This document shows, in pieces, positions 26,201 to 33,315 of a stretch of 64,000 nucleotides of DNA. The translations under genes were made by a program, and so were the position numbers. Origin of the DNA: Saccharothrix tamanrassetensis. GTDB lineage: Bacteria > Actinomycetota > Actinomycetes > Mycobacteriales > Pseudonocardiaceae. The stretch spans positions 806,001 through 870,000 of the forward strand of contig NZ_JACHJN010000002.1 of assembly GCF_014203665.1 (NCBI RefSeq). The letters are read 5' to 3'. The notes under the pieces are model-generated. The model saw nothing but the letters and a program-made list of their open reading frames with translations, was not told the DNA's origin and made no database searches. Every line of letters begins with the position of its first letter. The first letter of the stretch is position 1.

Positions 26201-26397
26201 GGGCCGTGGTGGACATGGCGCGCGCCATGGGCCGCAAGTGCGTGGCGGAAGGCGTCGAGACCGCCACCCAGTTCCACGTGCTGCGCGGTGTCGGCGTGGA
26301 CGCCTACCAGGGCTGGCTGTTCTCCCGTCCGGTGCCGCCCAAGGAGTTCCGGGCCGTGCTCGCGCTGGGGCCGCTGCACATCCCGCGCGCTGGGTGA
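23218..26397 (+). CDS. PAS-rich GGDEF-EAL c-di-GMP signalling protein
   Basis: A 1,059-residue cytosolic protein: an N-terminal PAS-like segment, then three to four PAS/PAC repeats (LRTVQRVAQIGSWEYD, EAQRIARIGSWSYE, DAQRAAQLGVWEWN, FADLVSLTPVGIGLFD, each ending in DITxx), GGDEF from about residue 625 and EAL from about residue 800. The GGDEF box reads SGDEY and no RxxD inhibitory site precedes it, whereas the EAL domain has EALVRW, DDFGTGYSS and AEGVET intact. Phosphodiesterase activity is therefore more likely than cyclase activity. GTG 23218 follows GGGAAGG; GTG 23092 is an alternative. Confidence 0.92.
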   Translation: MPKRVGRAPVLLDAARPTGTPLALDGIPLSEGPSLLCDPKGVVMRANAAVAALAKAHSADELVGRALGDLLVGEPADLRLRQADGGLLPVRVARNQVPGTGLHAVLLVDVSDLAKAADDLRDEQRRLRTVQRVAQIGSWEYDPTTGVTVWSESHYEMMGVRPGEVVPGAQAVLDVVHPDDYDMVASYWANRALDGNPIDIVYRIILPTGELRWIRGVAEAKLRADGRTQFITGYIRDITAQLRSDQALETERGRLLEAQRIARIGSWSYEVPTKAVHRSEVLLEMYADLGIAPNADVLCGVHPDDRAALESLRRQLLNATEEETFEAEVRSEFGERVYVCRVRPEFERGKLHRFHGTIQDVTEARALERQLRDDRRRLADAQRAAQLGVWEWNLQTGDVVWSDMLADLFGVPRDEHTRYQTYLDLVHPEDRGWVDDLWQQLAVDQVPVQCEYRIQRRDGKSRVFRSHGVVVKDPDGRPLAVGTAQDITEQRAAETRMKRSSQRFADLVSLTPVGIGLFDEAERLVDANDALCDLLGMDLEKLRGMTADQLTHPDDKANRLDSVSRMTQLGADRVHKVPQRILVRPDGERVYCELHIALSVQDDGRRFWLTVFQDITERRRASEALRHQATHDELTGLPNRALVKEMLAHLLESEDRSRVAVLFCDIDNFKRVNDSLGHDAGDELLVALARRLEGGLPDGCTAARLSGDEYVIICENIDTVGGVDALATKVAGLLRTAVPVHGQLVRVSASIGAAVPNGSRATGNDLLRFADAAMFEAKRAGAGRVSLASAALIASADRQVHLEGQLRDALAHDGLALHFQPVVGVDGAVQTAEALVRWPHPDRGLLPPDIFLPVAEQGDLLRELDRWVLRTALKEAATWPAPNDQPVSVAVNLAGLVPGDPEFVDIVANAIAEAGIPWDRVVLELVETALVDLPSRVRQSMDELVGRGIRFAVDDFGTGYSSLARLKDLPAQIIKVDRRFVSGVGNDSSDFAVARAVVDMARAMGRKCVAEGVETATQFHVLRGVGVDAYQGWLFSRPVPPKEFRAVLALGPLHIPRAG

Positions 26398-26439
26398 CGA
26401 GGGGTGAGTGGTGGTCTCGCAGTGGTGGTCTGTGGGCAG

Positions 26440-26493
26440 TGACCGGTTATCACTGATCGGTTACCACTGACCGGTTACCGAATCCGTAACCGG
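26440..26493. repeat. three 14-bp direct repeats and a hairpin
   Basis: TGACCGGTTATCAC, TGATCGGTTACCAC and TGACCGGTTACCGA follow head to tail from 26440, and the last flows into CCGGTTAC-CGAATCC-GTAACCGG (26471-26493), an 8-bp perfect hairpin. It sits between two convergent genes and may serve as terminator. The 174-bp gap holds no gene. Confidence 0.6.
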
Positions 26494-26571
26494 GGTTCGG
26501 GGTCTTCATGCGCGCCCCCTCCGAGTCGGACGAAAACTACCGCCGGGAGCGGCCCGGCGAGCGGGTTCCGC

Positions 26572-28149
26572 TCAACCGGCCGACTCCCGGATCAGCGGCA
26601 GCAGCGCGGCGATCCGGTGCCGGGGCAGGTCGATCAGCCGGTGCTCCAGGTCGTCGTGCTCGCCGATCCGCTCCCGCGCCTCGCGCTTGGTGATCCGCAG
26701 CACGATGGTCAGGGCTTCCCGCCACACGTTGCCGAGCTTGCCGTGCGCCCGCATCAACACCTCCCGCACGGCCAGCCCGCCGGCGTCCAGCGTCCCGGCG
26801 AGCACCTGGTCCGCCACCACGACGCAGTGCTTGCCGTCCGGAGTGGACCGCAGGAACCGCAGCGCGAACCGGGTGTCGACCAGCGAGGTCAACTCGGCCT
26901 GCCCGGCCGCGGACGACACGTTCGGGTGGTTGTTGGACACCAGGGCCGCCATCCGCCCCGGCGAGCACGCCAGCAGGGTGCGCAGCAGCCACGGCCCCGG
27001 ATCGCCGGACAGGTCCACGGCCAGCGACGCCGCACCCCTCCCGATCGGGTCCGCCCACCCCGGCGCCCGCGGCTTGGGCGGCGGCGAGGACTCCGGCCGC
27101 GGCGCGAGGTCGACCAGTGCCTCCAACGCCTTCGACCCCGGCCCGGTCGCCTCCACGGACTGCGGACCGTGCGTGTAGATCGTGGTCCGGCCGGGCGTCA
27201 CGGACCGCCGCGTGGTGGGGCGGCACACGTACAGGTCGGCCGCGCTGCCGATGGCCTGCGCGCCGTCGAACCGGTGGAACGCGGGCAGGATCGCCTCGAA
27301 CACCAGCCCCAGCCGCTGCAACTCCTGCTGCACCTTCAGGCCCAGCGCGGGGGTGCGGTCGCTGAACCCGTAGGCCAGCAGCAGCCGGCCCTGCCCGAGG
27401 TCGGCCAGGCACTCCACGGCACGGCCCGCGAACAGCGCCATGCCCTCCGGCGTGTAGGGCGGGTCGCTGAACACCAGGTCCGCCGACTCCAGCACGGTGG
27501 GCGGCAGCCCGAAGCGGAAGTCCGCGTGCAGCGTCCGCACCCGGCCACCCGAGCGCTGCTCGACGTAGGCCAGGAGCCGATCGTCCACATCGACCACGAC
27601 GACCGACACCGAAGGGTTCACCGCGCACACCGCGAGCGACGTCAGGTCGTGGTCGCCCAGGCACAGCAGGACGCGCCCGTCCAGGTCGTACTGCGAGTCC
27701 AGCCACAGCGCCCGCTTCAGCGCCGTCTCGGCGGTGGCCTGCACGTGGTCCAGGGCGGCCAGTGGCGGCGGCACCGAGGCGATGTCGGCGGAGATCGAGC
27801 GGAGGTGGGTCGTGTTCCGCGACACCAGGGCGTCCAGCGGGTCCGCCAGGTCTGCGTCGGCGGTGGGCCCGGTGTGGGTCGGCACCCGGGACTCGGCGTG
27901 CGCCGGCACCCGGAACTCGGCGTAGGCCGGCACCCGCGACGGCACGATCCGGAACCGGTCGCCGTTCGTCTCGACGTCCGCGTCCAGCGCCTTCAGCACG
28001 TCCTGCACCGTCCGCCGGGGCACCGCGGGCAGTCGCACCAGATCGGCCAGTGTGTGCCAGTCGTCACTCAGCAGGGTCAGCACGCGGCGGAGCTTGCGCG
28101 CGTGCGCGCCGTGGGACTCCAGCAGCGCGCGTACTAGTTCGGTGGCCAC
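26572..28149 (-). CDS. branched-chain polyamine synthase (BpsA/DUF43)-like protein
   Basis: A 525-residue protein. Residues 1-70 form a winged-helix-like region (LLSDDWHTLADLVRLPAVPRRTVQDVL). A linker then repeats RVPAYAEF, RVPAHAES and RVPTHTG. Residues about 160-300 are a Rossmann transferase with LCLGDHDLTSLA and FSDPPYTPEG, the signature of N4-bis(aminopropyl)spermidine synthase of thermophiles (GDDD and DPPYT there). A C-terminal domain of some 200 residues is unfamiliar. The first motif reads GDHD. It could make a polyamine or have a new transferase role. Start GTG 28149, weak RBS. Confidence 0.75.
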   Translation of the reverse strand: MATELVRALLESHGAHARKLRRVLTLLSDDWHTLADLVRLPAVPRRTVQDVLKALDADVETNGDRFRIVPSRVPAYAEFRVPAHAESRVPTHTGPTADADLADPLDALVSRNTTHLRSISADIASVPPPLAALDHVQATAETALKRALWLDSQYDLDGRVLLCLGDHDLTSLAVCAVNPSVSVVVVDVDDRLLAYVEQRSGGRVRTLHADFRFGLPPTVLESADLVFSDPPYTPEGMALFAGRAVECLADLGQGRLLLAYGFSDRTPALGLKVQQELQRLGLVFEAILPAFHRFDGAQAIGSAADLYVCRPTTRRSVTPGRTTIYTHGPQSVEATGPGSKALEALVDLAPRPESSPPPKPRAPGWADPIGRGAASLAVDLSGDPGPWLLRTLLACSPGRMAALVSNNHPNVSSAAGQAELTSLVDTRFALRFLRSTPDGKHCVVVADQVLAGTLDAGGLAVREVLMRAHGKLGNVWREALTIVLRITKREARERIGEHDDLEHRLIDLPRHRIAALLPLIRESAG

Positions 28150-28253
28150 AACCGAAGCAGCCTACTGACCGAATCCTGGAACGCCGTGCCACGGTCGGAC
28201 GAACGGGCTAGTGTCGTTCGACGCCTGAAACGCACCGACGGGGAGGACCACGG

Positions 28254-29294
28254 GTGATCGAGTTCCGCGGCGTGACCAAGCGGTTCGACGACGGGACGAT
28301 CGCGGTGAACGGCCTGGACCTGGTGGTCGAGGCGGGCACGATCACGGTCTTCGTCGGCCCGTCCGGGTGCGGCAAGACGACGTCGCTGCGCATGGTGAAC
28401 CGGATGATCGACCCGACCGAGGGCACGGTCCTGGTGGACGGCAAGGACGTGCTCACCGTGGACCCGCCGAAGCTGCGGCTGGGCATCGGCTACGTGATCC
28501 AGCAGGCGGGCCTGTTCCCGCACCGCACCGTGCTGGACAACGTGGCCACCGTGCCGCTGCTGTCCGGCTGGTCCAAGGCGAAGGCCCGGTCGCGGGCGGC
28601 CGAGCTGCTGGAGCTGGTGGGGTTGCCCGCCGAACTCGGCAAGCGGTACCCGGTGCAGCTCTCCGGCGGTCAGCAGCAGCGCGTCGGCGTGGCGCGCGCG
28701 TTGGCCGCCGACCCGCCGGTGCTGCTGATGGACGAGCCGTTCAGCGCGGTGGACCCGGTGGTCCGGGAAGGGCTCCAGGACGAGCTGCTGCGGTTGCAGG
28801 CCGAACTGGACAAGACGATCGTCTTCGTGACGCACGACATCGACGAGGCGGTGCGCATCGGCGAGAAGGTGGCGGTGTTCCGCGAGGGCGGCATCCTGGC
28901 CCAGTACGCGCCGCCCGCCGAGCTGCTGGTCCGCCCCGCCGACGACTTCGTGGCGAGCTTCGTGGGCAAGGACCGCGGCTACCGCAGCCTGTCCTTTGTG
29001 GACGCTTCGGGGGTGGAGGTGCTGCCCGCCGAGACGGTGCGGGCGCCCGCGGCGTCCGGTGGGTGGCAGCTGCTGGTGGACGCCGAGCGACGCCCGCAGG
29101 GCTGGAGCGGGCCGGACGGCACCGTGGTGCCGGGCGGTTCGCTGTACGAGCAGGGCGGTGCGATCCGCGGGGCGCTGGACGCCGCGCTGTCGTCGCCCTC
29201 GGGCCTGGGCGTGGTGGTGGACACCGACGGGCGGTTCGCCGGGGTGGTCGAGGCGCACCAGGTGCTGGACGTGATCGAGAGCCACCGTGGGTGA
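28254..29294 (+). CDS. osmoprotectant (betaine/choline-type) ABC transporter ATPase
   Basis: A 346-residue ATPase of the OpuC/ProV type. GPSGCGKTT (Walker A), IQQAGLFPH (Q-loop), LSGGQQQRVGVARAL (signature), LLMDEPFSAVD (Walker B) and VTHDID (H-loop) are intact. FPHRTVLDNVATVPLL is typical of quaternary-amine importers. The tail beyond residue 240 looks like a shortened CBS module (LGVVVDTDGRFAGVVEAHQVLDVI), which in this family senses ionic strength. GTG 28254 follows GGGAGG. First gene of a four-gene operon. Confidence 0.93.
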   Translation: MIEFRGVTKRFDDGTIAVNGLDLVVEAGTITVFVGPSGCGKTTSLRMVNRMIDPTEGTVLVDGKDVLTVDPPKLRLGIGYVIQQAGLFPHRTVLDNVATVPLLSGWSKAKARSRAAELLELVGLPAELGKRYPVQLSGGQQQRVGVARALAADPPVLLMDEPFSAVDPVVREGLQDELLRLQAELDKTIVFVTHDIDEAVRIGEKVAVFREGGILAQYAPPAELLVRPADDFVASFVGKDRGYRSLSFVDASGVEVLPAETVRAPAASGGWQLLVDAERRPQGWSGPDGTVVPGGSLYEQGGAIRGALDAALSSPSGLGVVVDTDGRFAGVVEAHQVLDVIESHRG

Positions 29295-29946
29295 CATAGC
29301 CAAGTACCTCGGCGACGCGGGCACCCGCTCGGCGTTGCTGACCATGCTGCTCGACCACATCTACCTGTCGCTGGTGCCGCTGGTGATCTCGGTGGTGCTG
29401 GCGGTCGTCCTAGGCTTGGCCTGCCACCGGTTCCGCTGGGTGAACACCGTGCTGGTCAGCGTGTCGAACGTGCTCTACACGATCCCGTCGCTGGCGCTGT
29501 TCGTGATCATTCCGGCGGTGATCGGCACCTCGGTGCTCGCCCCGGTGAACGTGGTCATCGCGCTCACCCTCTACACCACGACGCTGCTGGTGCGGCCGGT
29601 CGCCGAGGCGCTGGCGGCGGTGCCCGACCACGTGCGGGCCGCCGCCACCGCGATGGGCTTCCGGCCGTGGCGCCGGTTCCTCACCGTGGAGCTGCCGCTG
29701 GCCGTGCCGGTGCTCGCGGCCGGGGTGCGGGTCGGCTCGGTGAGCAACATCAGCCTGGTCAGCGTGGGCGCGCTGATCGGCACCGGAGGCCTGGGCGTGC
29801 TGTTCACCGACGGCTTCCGGCAGCGCTACCTGGCCCCGATCATCGTCGGCATCGTGCTCACAATGGTGCTGGCACTCGTGGTGGACCTCATCCTGGTGGT
29901 GCTGCGCAACGCGCTGACCCCGTGGACGAAGGCGGGTCGGTCATGA
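29287..29946 (+). CDS. osmoprotectant ABC transporter permease 1
   Basis: A 219-residue permease with about five to six membrane helices and the EAA loop AAATAMGFRPWRRFLTVELPLAVPVLAAG. The mid-protein SVSNVLYTIPSLALFVIIP is characteristic of OpuCB/OsmW-type subunits. GTG 29287 overlaps the ATPase stop by eight bases. Works with the second permease to form the heterodimeric channel. Confidence 0.92.
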   Translation: MGDIAKYLGDAGTRSALLTMLLDHIYLSLVPLVISVVLAVVLGLACHRFRWVNTVLVSVSNVLYTIPSLALFVIIPAVIGTSVLAPVNVVIALTLYTTTLLVRPVAEALAAVPDHVRAAATAMGFRPWRRFLTVELPLAVPVLAAGVRVGSVSNISLVSVGALIGTGGLGVLFTDGFRQRYLAPIIVGIVLTMVLALVVDLILVVLRNALTPWTKAGRS

Positions 29947-30665
29947 TCTTCGCGGACGCGATCGCCTGGCTGCTGGACCCGGTGAACTGGAGCGGCGCCA
30001 AGTCGATCCCGGTGCGGGTCGGCGTGCACCTGCTCTACTGCCTGGGCGCGGTGCTCGGGGCGAGCCTGATCGCGGTGCCGCTCGGGCTCTACATCGGGCA
30101 CACCGGGCGGGGCGGGGTGCTCCTCGTCGGCAGCAGCAACGCGTTGCGCGCCCTGCCCACGCTGGGGCTGGTGACGTTCCTGTACCTGGTGATGAACGGC
30201 GTGCAGACGGTGAGCGTGCTGATCGCGCTGGTCGTGCTGGCGGTGCCGCCGATCCTGGCCGGGACGTACGCGGGCATCCAGGACGTCGACCGGGGCGTGG
30301 TGGACGCCGCGCGCGGCATGGGGATGACCGGTTCGCAGCGGTTGTGGCGGGTCGAGCTGCCGAACGCGCTGCCGCTGCTCGTGGGTGGGCTGCGGAACGC
30401 GACCCTGCAGGTCGTGGCAACGGCTTCGGTCGCCGCGTACGTGGGCATCGAGACGCTGGGCCGGCCGCTGCTGGACGGCCTGCGGGTGCTGGACTACGCG
30501 CAGGTCGTCGGTGGTGCGGTGCTGATCGCGCTGCTCGCGGTGGGGCTCGACCTGCTCCTCGCGCTCGCGGGGAAGCTCGTCATACCGAGGGGATTGCGGC
30601 TGGCGGCGGAGACTCGGCGGCGTGTGAAGCCGGTCGAGGAGGCCGAAGTGGTCGACGTGGTGTGA
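29943..30665 (+). CDS. osmoprotectant ABC transporter permease 2
   Basis: A 240-residue permease, paralogous to the previous one: SSNALRALPTLGLVTFLYL corresponds to its SNVLYTIPSLAL, and DAARGMGMTGSQRLWRVELPNALPLLVGG is the EAA loop. Six helices are likely, with a charged tail. The ATG at 29943 overlaps the previous stop (ATGA). In many such operons the two permeases flank the ATPase; here they are adjacent. Confidence 0.92.
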   Translation: MIFADAIAWLLDPVNWSGAKSIPVRVGVHLLYCLGAVLGASLIAVPLGLYIGHTGRGGVLLVGSSNALRALPTLGLVTFLYLVMNGVQTVSVLIALVVLAVPPILAGTYAGIQDVDRGVVDAARGMGMTGSQRLWRVELPNALPLLVGGLRNATLQVVATASVAAYVGIETLGRPLLDGLRVLDYAQVVGGAVLIALLAVGLDLLLALAGKLVIPRGLRLAAETRRRVKPVEEAEVVDVV

Positions 30666-30684
30666 GACCGAGCGGTGTGAGCTC

Positions 30685-30764
30685 GACGTGGTCGCAGGCC
30701 GGGCGGTCGGAGTGGTGTGAGACCGACGTGGCCGCAGGGCCGGGCGGTCGGAGTGGTGTGAGAC
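30685..30764. repeat. 40-bp tandem repeat, two copies
   Basis: Two units starting GACGTGG, sharing GGCCGGGCGGTCGGAGTGG and ending TGTGAGAC, occupy 30685-30723 and 30725-30764 with two differences. Degenerate fragments of the unit surround them. They fill the 145-bp gap between permease 2 and the binding protein. Confidence 0.75.
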
Positions 30765-30810
30765 TGAGCGGTGGAGTGGTGTGGGAGTCCGGAGTGGGAG
30801 GAAGTACGGC

Positions 30811-31695
30811 ATGAAGCGCACGTTGACCGTCATCGTCGCGGCGGCTGCCCTGGTCGTCTCCGCGTGCGGGTCCAAAGAGGACCTGAGCGGGAGCAGCGGG
30901 CAGTCCGCGACGGGTGAGGTCGTGGTCGGTTCGGCCGACTTCACCGAGAACAAGATCCTGGCCGAGATCTACGCGGGCGCGCTCAAGGCGACCGGCGCGA
31001 AGGTGTCGGTGAAACCCGGCATCGGCGCGCGTGAGCTGGTCGTGAAGGCGTTGCAGGACAAGTCCCTCGGCGTGGTGCCGGAGTACACCGGCAACCTGCT
31101 CAACTACTTCGACCAGGCCAACAGCAAGACGTCGGCCGACGAGGTCTACACGGCGTTGAAGTCCAAGACGCCGTCCGGGCTGGAGGTCCTGGAGAAGGCC
31201 GAGGCGGAGGACAAGGACGTCCTGGTGGTCACCAAGGCCACCGCGGACTCGGGCGTGAAGTCCATCGCGGACCTCGGTGACGGCAAGTACGTGCTGGGTG
31301 CCGCCGGCGAGTGGGGGCAGCGCTGGCAGTCCAAGATCAAGGAGCTGTACGGCGTCTCGTTCAAGGAGATCAAGACCACGGACGCCGGCGGGCCGGTCAC
31401 GGTGGACGCGCTGAAGAACGGCACTGCCCAGGTGGCCAACCTGTACACGACTTCGGCTGACATCAAGGCGAACGACTTCGTGGAGCTGGACGACCCGAAG
31501 AGCATGTACCCGGCGCAGAACATCGTGCCGCTGCTGCGGTCGGACGCGCTGGACGACAAGGGCAAGGCGGCGTTGAACAAGGTGTCGGCGGCGCTGACGA
31601 CGGAGAACCTGGCGGAGCTGGTGAAGCGGGTGGACATCGACAAGGAGACGATCGCGAACGTCGCGGCGGACTTCTTGAAGACGGTCCAGATCTAG
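30811..31695 (+). CDS. osmoprotectant ABC transporter substrate-binding lipoprotein
   Basis: A 294-residue OpuAC-type binding protein with a lipoprotein signal (VVSACGS lipobox, Cys19). VVGSADFTENKILAEIYAGALKATG, VVPEYTGNLLNYF and IVPLLRSD are typical of glycine betaine/choline/carnitine receptors. It delivers substrate from outside the membrane to the two permeases. ATG 30811 follows GGGAGGAAG. It lies 145 bp downstream of permease 2, so it may be expressed more strongly from its own or processed transcript. Confidence 0.93.
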   Translation: MKRTLTVIVAAAALVVSACGSKEDLSGSSGQSATGEVVVGSADFTENKILAEIYAGALKATGAKVSVKPGIGARELVVKALQDKSLGVVPEYTGNLLNYFDQANSKTSADEVYTALKSKTPSGLEVLEKAEAEDKDVLVVTKATADSGVKSIADLGDGKYVLGAAGEWGQRWQSKIKELYGVSFKEIKTTDAGGPVTVDALKNGTAQVANLYTTSADIKANDFVELDDPKSMYPAQNIVPLLRSDALDDKGKAALNKVSAALTTENLAELVKRVDIDKETIANVAADFLKTVQI

Positions 31696-32002
31696 GCTCA
31701 GGTAAGAGCAGAAGCGGCGCTCGCCGCTGGGCAGGCCTCCGGGGGAGGAAGAGCGTCGTGTTCTCCCCGCATGGCCTGTCGAAGACGATCACCCTTGTCC
31801 GGGGAGCGCAAGCGAACAGCGTGCTTGCGCTCCCCGGACAAGCGCGATAGCCCTGCGGGCAGGCCATACGGGGAGAACACGAGAGCAAGGGTCTGTGCGG
31901 GGGCGCACTGCGACTGGGTGGGCGACGGGTTGCGGGGCGCGCTGGGGCGCGGGCTGGTGTGGGTGGCGCGCTGCGGCGGGTGAGGAGCGCACTGCGCTGG
32001 GG
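31696..32002. other. intergenic region with palindromic element copy 2
   Basis: This 307-bp gap between two convergent genes (binding protein and IclR) contains the nested palindrome at 31758-31880 and then about 120 bp of G-rich sequence without a recognisable gene. Short open frames across it are read through the palindrome arms. Confidence 0.6.
31758..31880. repeat. nested palindromic repeat element, copy 2
   Basis: Outer arms 31758-31777 and 31861-31880 (GTGTTCTCCCCGCATGGCCT against its complement, one mismatch). Inner perfect 20-bp inverted repeat at 31794-31813 and 31823-31842 (core TCCGGGGAGCGC). In reverse orientation it shares 23 identical bases with copy 1 (CCCCGTATGGCCTGCCCGC and onward), and GTCTT-C/T-GAC precedes the other outer arm in both. 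The inner cores are unrelated. It serves as a 3' end between convergent genes. Confidence 0.85.
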
Positions 32003-32791
32003 TCAGGTGTGGTTGGTTCGGTGGCCGCCGATGCGCTCTGTCAGGGCGTCGGCGGTTTTTTGTGCTTCCCGGGCCAGTTCGGGCCAGGTTCGGCCGCATT
32101 CCTCGTCGCACACGTGTCGGAAGGTCACCGTGATGGCGGCGATGGGGCGTTCGCCGTGGTCGAAGACCGGGGCGGCCACCGAGGCGAAGCCGGCGGTCAC
32201 GTAGCCGTCTTCCACGGACCAGCCGCGTCGGCGTTCGGCGGTGAGCAGGCGTCTGAGCGCGGGTAGGTTCCGCGGGCCGCGTCCGGTGCGGTCCACGAAG
32301 CTCGTCACGCTCGGGAACAGGGCTCTGACCTGGGCGCCGGGCAGGTGGGCGAGCATCGCGCGGCCGGAGGCGGTCAGGTGGGCGGGCAGGCGTACGCCCA
32401 CGTCGGAGACGATGGTGGACGGCTGCCTGGGCTGTTCGCGGACCAGGTAGAGCGCCTCGGCGCCGTGCAGCACGCCCAGGTGGGCGGCGCGGCCGGCCGA
32501 GTCGACCAGGCGGCGCAGCAGCGGCCTCGCCAGGCGTTCCAGCGGGTCGTGGCGCAGGTAGGCGGAGCCCAGTTCGAACGCCGCCACCCCCAGTCCGTAC
32601 CGTCGTTCCTCGGGGAAGTGGGTGGCGAAGCCCGCTGCCGCCAGTTCGGCCAGCAGGTGGTAGGTGGTCGAGCGGGGCAGGTCGAGTTCGCGGGCCACGG
32701 CCGCCGCCGTCAGCGGGCCGGGGCGGCCGGCCAGCAGGCGCAGCACGGCCAGTCCTCGGCGCAACGCCGGCACGTCGCTGCTGGATCCCAC
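32003..32791 (-). CDS. IclR-family transcriptional regulator
   Basis: A 262-residue regulator: an N-terminal winged helix (LTAAAVARELDLPRSTTYHLLAELAAAGF) and the IclR effector domain from about residue 80 (HLGVLHGAEALYLVREQPRQPS, ASGRAMLAHLP, SVEDGYVTAGFASVAAPVFD). The ligand is unknown. Because the histidine utilisation operon lies 1.6 kb away and has no other regulator, a role in hut control is plausible but not shown. GTG 32791; divergent from the sigma-factor gene with 44 bp between. Confidence 0.9.
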   Translation of the reverse strand: MGSSSDVPALRRGLAVLRLLAGRPGPLTAAAVARELDLPRSTTYHLLAELAAAGFATHFPEERRYGLGVAAFELGSAYLRHDPLERLARPLLRRLVDSAGRAAHLGVLHGAEALYLVREQPRQPSTIVSDVGVRLPAHLTASGRAMLAHLPGAQVRALFPSVTSFVDRTGRGPRNLPALRRLLTAERRRGWSVEDGYVTAGFASVAAPVFDHGERPIAAITVTFRHVCDEECGRTWPELAREAQKTADALTERIGGHRTNHT

Positions 32792-32835
32792 GACGTCATT
32801 CTCAACAAAGCGGCGCCACCGCGCATTGGAGGGGT

Positions 32836-33315
32836 ATGACGACCAGCTTCGAGGACTTCGCCGCGGGCCAGGTCACTCCGTTGCTGCGGTACGCCACGGT
32901 GCTGACCGGAGACCCGCACCTCGCCCAGGACGTCGTGCAGGAGTGCCTGCTGCGCGCCCAGCAGCGGTGGGCTCGGATCGGTGGTCTCGACGCGCCCGGC
33001 GCGTACCTGAAGCGGATGGTCACCAACGAGTTCCTGTCGTGGCGCCGGCGGTTCAAGGTCCATTCGACCCTCACCGGCATCGACCCGCCGACTCCCGATC
33101 CGGCGGGCCGCTACGACGAGCGGGACGCGATGTTGCGTCGCATCGCGAGGTTGCCGCGCAAGCAGAAGGCCGCCGTCGTGCTTCGCTTCTACGAGGGCTA
33201 CGACGACGCCGAGATCGCCGCGGTCCTGGGGTGCACCCAGGGAACCGTCCGCAGTCACATCTCCCGCGCGCTGTCCACGCTGCGTGCGGCCGACCGGGTG
33301 AAGGAGGCGCTGTGA
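32836..33315 (+). CDS. ECF sigma factor (SigE-type small subfamily)
   Basis: A 159-residue ECF sigma factor: LLRYATVLTGDPHLAQDVVQECLLRAQQRW is region 2 and LPRKQKAAVVLRFYEGYDDAEIAAVLGCTQGTVRSHISRAL region 4. It belongs to the short actinobacterial SigE70-like group. Start ATG 32836 follows GGAGGGG. Its stop overlaps the GTG of the next gene, the expected anti-sigma factor. Target genes are unknown. Confidence 0.92.
   Translation: MTTSFEDFAAGQVTPLLRYATVLTGDPHLAQDVVQECLLRAQQRWARIGGLDAPGAYLKRMVTNEFLSWRRRFKVHSTLTGIDPPTPDPAGRYDERDAMLRRIARLPRKQKAAVVLRFYEGYDDAEIAAVLGCTQGTVRSHISRALSTLRAADRVKEAL

Noticed and set aside
31698-32111. 137-codon minus-strand frame over the palindromic element
   Set aside because: It reads through the palindrome arms and into the IclR 3' end; no RBS, no family.
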